This document shows, in pieces, positions 42,201-49,069 of a stretch of DNA of 64,000 nt (position 1 is the first letter of the stretch; every line of letters begins with the position of its first letter). A program made the position numbers and the translations under genes. The notes beneath the pieces are model-generated. The model was not told where the DNA came from, ran no database searches, and saw only the letters and a program-made list of their open reading frames with translations. Source of the DNA: Pseudeuparius sepicola (lineage: Eukaryota > Arthropoda > Insecta > Coleoptera > Anthribidae); assembly GCA_963920635.1 (NCBI GenBank), contig OY987307.1, positions 18,181,735 to 18,245,734 on the forward strand, in the 5' to 3' direction.

Positions 42201-45200
42201 AAGATAATCTCATCCAATTTTTTATGTTGTTTGTGATTTTTGAGATATGACATACTTTTGTTTTTTAAACGTAAATCATAGTTGGCTGTGGCCTTATCAA
42301 AGCGGCCATTTTTTGAGCTTTCCAAAAATATAATACTCGGCATAGTTATCATAAAAAATAAAAGAGCTATGGCTATGGCCATGGCCATGGAATATTTTCA
42401 TAATTACGTTCTATTTTATAATTAGACATACTTCAAACTTTCTAATATTTTGTTTTTAGCTGGTAACAAAATGTAACAAAATAAAACAAAAATCAAAAAA
42501 CTATCGAAAAATCAAATTATTATTATTTTAAAACAATCCACCATTATTATTAATGCAAATATTGCATCTTTTTAAACTGAATTTGTCGCCTGTCAATACT
42601 GGCAATTGCTTCTAAAACAGCTGCTCTTAATTCAACGATTGTCTCATACTTTATTTTGTACTGTTCCCCTCAAAAAGAAATCCAAAACAGACAAATCGGG
42701 GGATCGGGGCTGCCAGGAAATAGGTCTATTTCTCCAACTATTTGGATAGAGCTGATCTAGGTAATTTCTTACGGGCAAGTAATTATGTGGTGGAGCTCCA
42801 TCATGATAAGTTTTGTTTTATTCTGTTACATTGTGTTACCAGCTAAAAATAAAATATTTGAAAGTTTGAAGTATGTCTTATTATAAAATAGAACGTAATT
42901 ATGAAAATATTCCATGGCTGACTATGTGAAAATTTTTAAAAAATCAAAAAATTAGCCATAGCTCTTTTAATTTTTATAATAACTATGCAGAGTATTATAT
43001 CTCTGAATAGATAAAAAAACGGCCGATTTGATAAGGCCACAGCCAACTATGATTTATATTTAAAAAAACACAAGTTTGTCATATCTCAAAAACCACAAAC
43101 AAAATAAAAAATTGGATTAGATGATCTTATTAAGTCCAAAATTATCTACAATTTTTGTCTCTACAGTTTTTCTGTATAATCAGAAATAGCGGAGCTACAG
43201 AGATCTCAAAAATCACTCTTTTCAAAATATCTAGCCATGAACTTTTTTAAAAATCCAAAAGGGGCATTAGAATGAGCATTCAAAATTGCAATTCTTTCCC
43301 CTTTGTTCTAGCTCTGCTAGATTCCGAGATCCCCATAGTGGTCATCGAAAAAACTCACCCTGTATATTGTCATTCCAACATATCCATTTATGCGTAGCCG
43401 ACAATTTATGTGGTATAATAAATCTGCGATATCTGCATAATCAACTAAAATGACTGCATTATACTTAAACAGGTCATCGGTATCAGACATATTGTGTAAT
43501 TACAAAATATTAATCTATCTATAGATGTTGTGCAGCAAAGTTTATTTGAAATAAAAGCATTGCACGAAATATGTATAAACAATGCATTCTGTCATGTTTT
43601 AAGCAAGCGTCTGAAATTAGTTTTCGCCAAAAATTATCTGGGATAAGAACTAACATATTTTATTTATTTGCTCATGTATCATTTGGATATTGCTTCCAGT
43701 TTAACTGGAAGTAAATAAGTATTTTTAGAAATTATTACTTTTCTGTAGATTAAGAGGACTTTGGATAGCCATTAAAATTACCTTTTCAATTTATATAATA
43801 TTATAGGGTTATCTTTTGCCTTTTTCAAGATATTCGACTATGTTTCCCCAGTTGACATGGAGAATAAAGCCATGACTTTATCTTTGCTTTTTAACACTCT
43901 AACTGCCCACTAAAACTATGATATAATGAATTTGTTTCATCCAAATAGTTGTAAGAGATGATTCCTTATTCCATGCCAAAACAGGCAAAATGTAAATGAG
44001 CAGATTTCATTATTGTTTTTGTTACAAACAATAATAGCAAACAAGTTAGTAACAAAAACAATTCAAAAATTTAAATCATATCCCAGTTGACTAAATTTAA
44101 GGGTGCACAAGATACCCTAATATACTCTTAAATAATTTCTGACTGTCAATTGTTTCCACAGCTAGCTAGATTTCGGAAAACAATTAGAAAAATTATAGGG
44201 AAAAAATGGTATGTTTCTGGGAAAATAATATCGTTGACGTCACAGCGGCCATTTTCCCAAACATCAAAAAAGCTAATTTGGAGAATAAGCTGAAAATGTC
44301 AATTTCACCGTATCTCACAGAGGGCGCCACTTGAGCTGTTTTCTGATCACGCTTTTACGCGTAACTTTTTTGAGGTTATCTTTTTGGTCCGGCAGGTCCA
44401 TCATTTTAGTGCATCTTTTCATTCTGTAAGAAAAAGGTACTCTTGTTTCATAACGATTAAATCAACCGTTTGCGTTGAAATTACCAAAACGTGCCCCAAA
44501 ACACCTGTTGATTCCAATATTCAAAACATAAAATTTTCACCTACTGCTTTCAAATGTTACAGATCAACTGTACATTCAAAATGTTGAAAAAAATGCCAAA
44601 TGGGCATTGGTCAAAACACCATTGGTTTTCTTGAAATAGAGTGTCCAAATTTTGTAAAATTCAATCCTTTTCATTTTGAAAGCGAATAATTTTTTGTACA
44701 TTGTTCATAGGGATTTTTTTCACAGTTTAAATGGTACAGTTGATCTGTAACACTTGAAGGTGGTAGGTGAAAATTTTATGTTTCGAATATTGAAGTCAAC
44801 AGGTGTTTTGGAGAACGTTTTGGCAATTTCAAAGCAAACGGTTGATTTAATCGTTATGAAACAAGAGTACCTTTTTCTTGCAGAATGAAAAGATGGACTA
44901 AAATGATGGACCTGCAGGACCAAAAAGATAACCTCAAAAAAGTTACGTGTAAAAGCGTGATCAAAAAACAGCGCAAGTGGCGCCCTCTGTGAGATACGGT
45001 GAAATTGACATTTTGAGCTTATTCTCCATCCCCAAAAACATAGCAGCGCCAAATTTCAGTTCAGCAGCTTGATTATTTCGGGAGATGTATCTCAAAAGTT
45101 ATGACGTTTATGACATACGTTCATATGAAGTTTTTTTCTTAAAATGGGCCCAAGAATAACCCCCTTAAGTATTAGCATGTCATTAAGGAACACCCTGTAT

Positions 45201-45993
45201 ATGATTTCAGGTTTTTTTTCTTCAAAAAGATATTAAACAAAAACAATTTTTTCTGAAAAATTTGAGGGTGAACTTTATCATAGAATATTAGTAATGGGTA
45301 TACAGGGCAGGGAGTAACAAAAAATTGTCGGTTTTTATTTCTGACTTCCTGTTTGACCGGAAGCGAGCATTACTTGGTCAGTTTCATGAGACACCCTAAT
45401 TGTTTTCAGGTTTTTAGACTCCATTTGTTCCCCAAGTTCCAACGATATTAAGTTTTATATACTTATCTTTAATAATATTTTTTTAGTATTCCAGGCAAAT
45501 GTTACATTCGATCAAATTTTAATTAATAAGATTTTAGAGATAACTATACAAGATTGTATAATGCTGGAATCGTTAGAATAAAAGGAATCTATAAACCATA
45601 AGATTATAGGGCATCTCAAAAAACTGGCCAAGCAATGTGGACTTCCGGTTAAAACGGAAATCAGAAATACGTTGATATTTGTTAGGTATCCACACCATGC
45701 TGGACGAACACTTTGGCATCAGTGTAGTCGAACAAATGGCCGCTGGCCTCATCGTGGTTGCCCACCGATCGGGCGGGCCACTTCTAGACATCATCGAAAC
45801 GAGCGAGGGCTCTAGGCTGGGATTTCTGGCCGTTCATCCCAACGAGTTCGCCCTAGCCTTGAGATATATTATAGATGCCCAGGAGTCGGAAATTAAAGAA
45901 ATCAGAGACAGGGCGAGGGCGTCAGTGGACAGGTTTAGTACAAAAAAGTTCCAGGACGAGTTTCTGAGGGCAACTGAGCCACTCTTCAAATAG
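27277..45993 (+). CDS. ALG11: ALG11 GDP-Man:Man3GlcNAc2-PP-dolichol alpha-1,2-mannosyltransferase
   Basis: Adds the fourth and fifth mannoses to the dolichol-linked oligosaccharide on the cytosolic face of the ER, for N-glycosylation. Exons 27277-27299, 27356-27586, 35449-35690, 35752-35969, 41471-41906 and 45686-45993 join in frame to 1,458 bp (485 residues plus stop); human ALG11 has 492. An N-terminal hydrophobic segment ([20 protein letters not shown]) anchors it. Conserved blocks are [54 protein letters not shown], and the GT4 E-x7-E motif in EHFGISVVE. All junctions are GT..AG. A start at 27318 with intron 1 retained is the alternative. Introns 2, 4 and 5 are full of mobile DNA. Confidence 0.95.
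27356..27586 (+). CDS. ALG11: ALG11 exon 2, membrane anchor and donor-site loop
   Basis: Encodes the transmembrane segment and the glycine-rich [18 protein letters not shown] block, ending LQK and AA of a split Lys codon at GTAAGT. Confidence 0.93.
27625..27734. mobile_element. 110-bp MITE in ALG11 intron 2
   Basis: GAGCAATTCCGAACCGGTTC at the left and GGTTTGGAATTGCTC at the right are inverted. The arms extend to GCAACCGTCAA / GACAGTTGC. Confidence 0.6.
27985..28070 (+). repeat. Imperfect direct repeat
   Basis: GCTGCCGTATGAAAAGAGAA and GCTGCCATACGAAAAGAGAA, about 55 bp apart. Confidence 0.5.
28304..28480 (+). repeat. Left end of a mariner-like MITE
   Basis: CAGTGTGTCCACGGATTGAG, then GTGCACGTGGGGTG and CGAGTTGAAATTTGACC, match the element at 15,451. 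No matching right end is visible nearby, so it may be truncated by later insertions. Confidence 0.5.
28505..28720 (+). repeat. Tandem duplication, ~145-bp period
   Basis: Two copies of ATGTTATTAAGRAAAC..GTTCAGAATGA and GAGTAGGTTTGCGAAATTT (about 28,515-28,582 and 28,653-28,718). The first copy continues into CTACTTTGATTTTTT. The second is interrupted there by the pogo-bounded element. Confidence 0.7.
28723..30845. mobile_element. Pogo-bounded foldback element
   Basis: Terminal CAGTGAAACCTCCCAC and its inverse GGAGAGGTTTCACTG are flanked by TA on both sides. The arms also share GCGGACACC-type repeats. The ends fit the pogo/Tigger branch of Tc1/mariner. Within it, a second inverted pair (about 28,845-29,040 and 30,345-30,540) and a palindrome (30,035-30,325, GATCACCACTAGCTAAAG and inverse) surround a unique segment at 29,045-30,030. 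No pogo transposase is present. Confidence 0.7.
29405..30020 (-). pseudogene. Unrecognised coding-like segment inside the pogo element
   Basis: Two minus-strand frames, 30020-29721 and 29794-29405, overlap and look like one ~200-residue protein split by a frame change near 29,790. The first reads [20 protein letters not shown] and [16 protein letters not shown]. The second reads [30 protein letters not shown] and ends RFGSRLR. The composition is protein-like and the segment is more GC-rich than its surroundings. I recognise no domain. It may be a captured host exon or an unknown element protein. Confidence 0.35.
31100..31155 (+). repeat. Short tandem direct repeat
   Basis: GTCATAATGGCTACTAG followed by TTGTTGA or ATGTTGA occurs twice, about 28 bp apart. 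Confidence 0.55.
31379..31950 (+). pseudogene. LINE reverse transcriptase fragment
   Basis: [20 protein letters not shown] followed by [13 protein letters not shown] is the conserved RT core (the Y-A-D-D catalytic motif is intact). Further on, [21 protein letters not shown] and [11 protein letters not shown], in shifting frames, fit the C-terminal part of Jockey/CR1-group non-LTR retrotransposons. It is truncated at both ends and frameshifted. Confidence 0.7.
32110..32390 (+). repeat. Minisatellite AAAAGGTCGAATCAC
   Basis: About fifteen 13-17 bp units, mostly CAAAAGGTCGAATCA with small changes. It forms the left arm of the composite foldback. The mirror-image array at 33,178-33,460 forms the right arm. 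Confidence 0.85.
32515..32770. mobile_element. Palindromic element in the composite loop
   Basis: ACGAAAATTATTGTCAGTAG and its inverse bound arms that include CACTTCTGGTCTAAGCTGA. Near the centre, CAAAATATACAGGG occurs more than once in both orientations. Confidence 0.65.
33178..33460 (-). repeat. Minisatellite arm, inverted copy
   Basis: Tandem TTCGACCTTTTGTGA units, the reverse complement of the 32.1-32.4 kb array. Unit number and order differ, so the arms have changed independently. Confidence 0.85.
33490..34480. mobile_element. Foldback nested in the right part of the composite
   Basis: Arms at about 33,500-33,790 and 34,190-34,470 are inverted copies sharing ATACCCCCAATTTTCACTAA and AAAACAGTTGA.TGGTCAACA. 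It separates the minisatellite arm from the outer right terminus, so it inserted later. Confidence 0.65.
34845..35440. other. ALG11 intron 2, right end
   Basis: A weak inverted match (CTCCTTAACAATACCTGTCA / TGACAGCTGTCATTAAGGAG) at about 35,146-35,165 and 35,330-35,349 brackets ~200 bp. No gene is seen. Confidence 0.4.
35449..35690 (+). CDS. ALG11: ALG11 exon 3
   Basis: Begins after GTTTTAG with [12 protein letters not shown], includes [16 protein letters not shown] and ends QLNP plus one base at GTAAAC. A 61-bp intron follows. Confidence 0.93.
35752..35969 (+). CDS. ALG11: ALG11 exon 4
   Basis: Completes Asp and reads [20 protein letters not shown], then CYVHYP, ending YNVLAW at GTAAGA. 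Acceptor TTGCAG. Confidence 0.93.
36000..37200. other. ALG11 intron 4, left part
   Basis: AT-rich sequence without any recognised gene or repeat boundary. Confidence 0.35.
37205..37735. mobile_element. TIR element, copy in ALG11 intron 4
   Basis: TATTATACTTCTTTGAAAAC at about 37,248 and its inverse at about 37,698 bound the core. It matches, inverted, the element at 47,008-47,640, including GCGCACGGAAAG and CATGCGCTGTTTCC. Confidence 0.55.
37997..38820. mobile_element. 824-bp near-perfect palindrome
   Basis: Arms of ~374 bp (37,997-38,370 and 38,446-38,820) are almost exact inverse copies around a 75-bp loop. Examples are CCTAAACGGGGTGGCAACCC and its inverse. The two open frames in the arms are mirror images. 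The CACCCTGTA motif lies just outside at 38,842. Confidence 0.8.
39058..39590. mobile_element. Foldback element, ~170-bp arms
   Basis: ATAAAACCACTTTATTTAAT and its inverse, AAATCCTCTCTGAAATTGAA and its inverse, and TTTTAGAGAAAATA / TATTTTCTCTAAAA lie in opposite order at about 39,060-39,240 and 39,395-39,590. Each arm also carries ACCCTGTATAGAAAATA or its complement. Confidence 0.7.
39708..40874. mobile_element. Non-autonomous hAT element with 8-bp duplication
   Basis: Ends CAGTGGCGGATTTA and TAAATCCGCCACTG. It is flanked on both sides by ACCTCATT (39700-39707 and 40875-40882). 1,167 bp, richer in GC than its surroundings, without a recognisable transposase. It lies in ALG11 intron 4. Confidence 0.85.
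41120..41238. mobile_element. Small MITE, 119 bp
   Basis: ATACACTTCGGTTGAGAAG and CTTCTCAACCTAAGTGTAT are inverted. The interior has a small hairpin ATATCCT..AGGATAT. Confidence 0.6.
41471..41906 (+). CDS. ALG11: ALG11 exon 5
   Basis: Begins [20 protein letters not shown] after CTTACAG. It contains [25 protein letters not shown] and CGSCRNDDD, ending RKAYV plus one base at GTAAGT. More GC-rich than the flanking introns. Confidence 0.95.
41943..43362. mobile_element. Foldback with 550-bp arms and transposase remnant in the loop
   Basis: The right end is CACCCTG and the left its inverse with one change; both flanks are TA. Arms run about 41,943-42,480 and 42,825-43,362, sharing GTGAGTTTTTTCGAT, ATTATACAGAAAAACTGTA and TTCATAATTACGTTCTATTT, or their complements. 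The loop carries the end of a Tc1/mariner transposase. It therefore appears to be an internally deleted DNA transposon with long terminal inverted repeats. It lies in ALG11 intron 5, 36 bp from exon 5. Confidence 0.75.
42555..42815 (-). pseudogene. Tc1/mariner transposase C-terminal remnant
   Basis: On the minus strand, [20 protein letters not shown], then [17 protein letters not shown], keeps the last DDE motif ([10 protein letters not shown]). After a one-base shift, [20 protein letters not shown] follows. Only the C-terminal third remains, inside the loop of the foldback. Confidence 0.7.
44279..45090. mobile_element. Foldback element, second copy of the 19.5-kb family
   Basis: Shares with 19,456-20,623 the blocks CACAGAGGGCGCCACTTG, GGTTATCTTTTTGG and CAAACGGTTGATT in both arms (44,279-44,585 and 44,725-45,090). 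The termini are degraded. It is diverged from the first copy, but the two arms resemble each other closely. Confidence 0.7.
45300..45675. mobile_element. Foldback abutting the ALG11 exon 6 acceptor
   Basis: Inverted arms at about 45,328-45,396 and 45,606-45,673 share the TTCYGGTTWAACCGGAA-type core and GAGACACCCTAA / TAGGGCATCTC. The right arm ends within ~12 bp of the exon 6 acceptor, so the element lies beside or within the 3' splice-site region. Confidence 0.55.
45686..45993 (+). CDS. ALG11: ALG11 exon 6, catalytic E-x7-E and stop
   Basis: Completes Gly and reads [20 protein letters not shown], then SGGPLLDI, ending EPLFK and TAG. The acceptor region abuts a repeat arm that ends near 45,673. 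Confidence 0.95.
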
Positions 45994-46030
45994 AAATGAG
46001 ACTTACCGACAGAGCATTTAAATAATATTT

Positions 46031-46040
46031 AATAAATAAA
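46031..46040 (+). terminator. ALG11: ALG11 polyadenylation signal
   Basis: Overlapping AATAAA hexamers (46031-46036 and 46035-46040), 38 bp past the stop codon. The only such motif before the next mobile element. Confidence 0.6.
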
Positions 46041-46064
46041 GATTTTTAGTACCTGTAATTATAA

Positions 46065-46352
46065 ATAATAAAGGATGTTTTAGTGGCATATCAGGTAAAG
46101 GATATCAATTGAAAAAATGCACTCCAGCCGGGACTTGAACCAGGGAGTCCTACTGTGGCCATAGCCATAGGCACTTAACCAACTAAGCTACCTGAGATAC
46201 GGGTTCCATCGGCGAATTTATTCCAATTGATATTAGTCAGTAGCAGTGAGATGTAGGAGACTTTGGCATCTTCTACAGATACTAGAATGGGTTAGAGGGT
46301 GATATTGATTGATATCCTTTACCTAATATGCCACTAAAACATCCTTTATTAT
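46065..46352 (-). mobile_element. TIR-bounded cassette with tRNA-like core
   Basis: A 45-bp inverted repeat with one mismatch (ATAATAAAGGATGTTTTAGT...) bounds 288 bp. The core (46121-46197, minus strand) is a near-complete tRNA-like sequence; the rest is unrecognised. It begins ~25 bp past the ALG11 polyadenylation signal. It could be a MITE that took in a tRNA, or a tRNA-derived SINE trapped between TIRs. Confidence 0.7.
46121..46197 (-). repeat. tRNA-like sequence inside the TIR cassette
   Basis: Minus strand. The A box TAGCTTAGTTGG fits the consensus and the B box GGTTCAAGTCC differs by one base. The D stem GCTT/AAGT, anticodon stem CCTAT/GTAGG and four of five T-stem pairs form; the acceptor stem keeps about five of seven. 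The anticodon loop is 13 nt and contains a tandem CATAGC duplication (plus-strand view) that accounts for the 6 extra bases. It could bind Pol III factors but is probably not a functional tRNA. Confidence 0.55.
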
Positions 46353-47005
46353 AATATTTAATATTTCATAAGATTTTTTTCAAGTTGTTGTCAAAACACG
46401 ATTGGAATCTTTATACACATGTTTTGTACATATTATTGCGGCTGTTTTAATATAGTGTTGTATATTTGTGTGTTCAAGGTCTGAGCGATTGTGAATGTTC
46501 TTATTTGTAATTTTTGGAGAACAAGTAATGCATATTAAAAAGTTTTGCTTGCCCCAAATAAGGTTTGTGACTTATACATTCTGTACCAGATATGCAGGGT
46601 GTTGCCGTTTCATCAAGAATTTGACAATGGCAAGGTCAAAATAGAGGCAATGAAATCTTGCCTCATCAGATTGTTGCCCATTTTACAAAATTTTATGAAA
46701 AGTTTCAACATCTAGGAGTGTTTTTTTAGAATTGACAAAAATTATTGTTTGCATTATCTATAATATATTTTGCAGTCGAGAACAAACACTTGGCAATCTC
46801 AGTTATACTACTGATTGTTGTGGTGCCACCTTGCTATTGGTGTAAAAGAATATACTCTGGACTCGTTAATACCAAGCCTTAGTGATTTTTCTGTCCCCTC
46901 CATAATGGCATATATAGAGTATGTCCAAAGATGAGCGAAAAAAGATGTGTGAAAGACTAAAAATTTTAAAGTCAACAATTTGTAGTCTACTCCTGCTTGA
47001 TTATA
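46353..47005. other. Spacer without recognised gene
   Basis: AT-rich. A GCAGGGTGTTGCC motif at about 46,593 may be an element end. Nothing else is supported. Confidence 0.35.
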
Positions 47006-47007
47006 AA

Positions 47008-47640
47008 GTAATTTTTATTATACTTCTTTGAAAACACCTAAATTTATCTGTATTATAGTGATAATGTAAAATAGGCTTTTTCAGGCTAGCGCATGGAAAC
47101 AGCGCATGGAAAAAGTTTTCCCAATCTCCGATTCTTTCCGTGCACTGAATAAAAATACCGAATATATGGCTTTAAAATATAAATATACAACCAAGTATAC
47201 TAAATTTAAGAAAGTCTATGTTATGCTATTTTTTTGACGCTTTATCCACCTTATCTGACATAGACTAATTTAAAACATATCACCGTTGACCCACGTATTA
47301 ATAAGACTTCTCACGACTAGCTTCATGTCCTGGAAAACAGATGGCGCCTATGGTCAACAATGTATTTTGCATTGTATTTTGTCTCCGGGAAACGCATGGT
47401 GAGCCAGAGAACTGTCAAACAGGACAGCCGTGAGCAGTCTTTATTTAATACGTCAGTCAATGATATCACCTTTCAAATAATGTGAGAATAACTATGAACA
47501 CATTGTACATTGTCACTGTATTGTCAGCATTGTTTATTTTCAAAAATAAAAATTCCAAGTTTCTTTCGTTTTTATGTTTTCGTTTTCAAAGTAGTATAAT
47601 AAAAAATATCGTTCATTACAAATCCAGAAATACATTTCTC
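47008..47640. mobile_element. TIR element, second copy, with nested MITE
   Basis: Bounded by TTATTATACTTCTTTGAAAA and its inverse near 47,585. It matches the 37,205-37,735 element in inverse orientation. The MITE at 47,282-47,464 is inserted in it and absent from the other copy. Confidence 0.55.
47282..47464. mobile_element. Short TIR element (MITE), copy 2
   Basis: Left ACCGTTGACCCACGTATTAA and right inverse (TTAATACGTCAGTCAATGAT). The interior matches the copy at 5,792-5,970. Confidence 0.65.
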
Positions 47641-47705
47641 CGTGCTTGCATGAATTTGTCACAAATGCATGGAAAAATCCTTATTTCCAAACCCGTAATG
47701 AAATA

Positions 47706-48320
47706 CAGGGTGGACCCAGATCAACTATACGATAGGTGTAAAAGACAAAAAAAAAAAAAATCGAGTTGAAACTTGACTTTTGGGGGATCAGCTTGATTAG
47801 AAACTAATTTGCACCATATTTTTATATTTTAAAAATCAAGCACAAATTTTAAAACAATCGGCAGATTTTGATTTTTATTTCAAATTTCAACTTGATTTTT
47901 TGGAAGAAAATCGAAGTATGCCGATTGTTTTAAAATTTAGTACAGGGCCTTAAATTTGCATTCTGAAAATTTTTTTCTGATCAAATTTTCTGATAAATGT
48001 ACTTGATTTGCGCTAAAACCGCAAAAATAGATAAATTTGAAAAAAAAAAAAAATCAAAGTGTGCCGGTTGTTTTAAAATTTGGTACGGGGACTTGGATTT
48101 GCATTCTGAACAACTTCTTCTAATAAAATTGTTCGATATCTCTTAAGGAAAACGTAGTATACCTGAACTGAAAATGAATAAATTGCCCCGGTCAAGGCCT
48201 GCTTGATTTTTAAAATATAAAAATACGGTGCAAATTAGTTTCTAATCAAGCAAAGCTGGATCCCCTAAGCCCAAGTTTCGACTTGAAAATTTTTTTTCAT
48301 TATCATTTTTTTTTTCATTA
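47706..48320. mobile_element. Foldback element, ~110-bp arms
   Basis: Starts CAGGGTGGACCCAG. The arms share GATTAGAAACTAATTTGCAC and TTTTTATATTTTAAAAATCA with the inverse at about 48,200-48,290. An inner pair (TTTTAAAACAATCGGCA / TGCCGATTGTTTTAAAA) and a direct copy at 48,058 add complexity. Confidence 0.6.
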
Positions 48321-48951
48321 TGATTTGCGCATTGTGCTAAATATTTTTAAATAATTTTTGTCTCAAAATGTGAGTGATTACTTAGATTAAAATTTGTATT
48401 GACCAAAAGCTTAAAATTATGTGTGTTGCTCGCTACAGATCGAAAAAAGGCATTTTATGGGTCAAAATGTTGAATAACCACGTAGATAATTTATTTTTAT
48501 TTTTGTTTGTTCTAAAAATTTTTGAATAAATGTCAATATTAAGACGAAAATTGGTAAAAAAATTGGTAAAAAAAAACAATTTTTGTCCAAATATCGATAT
48601 TAATTCAAAAATTATTTAGAAAAAACAAAAATAAAAATAAATCTTTAACACACTGTCTCTTAAAAATGGAGGCCTTGCATGTTTGTACGAACTTTTCATC
48701 TAAAAAATACCTGAGGAATCATCCTCTGCAATATCGGACACTTATTAAAAAATACCCTATATATGTTATATGTTTGCTCCAGCAGTTTCAATTTTTTTTC
48801 ATGTTTTTACATCCTGTATCTTAGAAACGAACCCTTTGTGGATACATTGAGTATAAGAAATAACATCCCTAAAATGTTAACAGTCATTTTATAATCATCC
48901 AGACAAAAAAGTTAAGGTTGATATTTCCAAACTAAATCAATTGAACACATA

Positions 48952-49059
48952 CAGGGTGTTTATGATAATAAAATGCCTTAATGAAAGTTGGATAATAAGA
49001 GAGATTATTTTTTTTAATATTTTTTTTGTAACTAAAATCACAAGACCATAAACACCCTG
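48952..49059. mobile_element. 108-bp MITE with CAGGGTG ends
   Basis: CAGGGTGTTTATG and CATAAACACCCTG, flanked by TA on both sides. The smallest clear example of the CAGGGTG-ended group. Confidence 0.7.
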
Positions 49060-49069
49060 TATAAATTGA

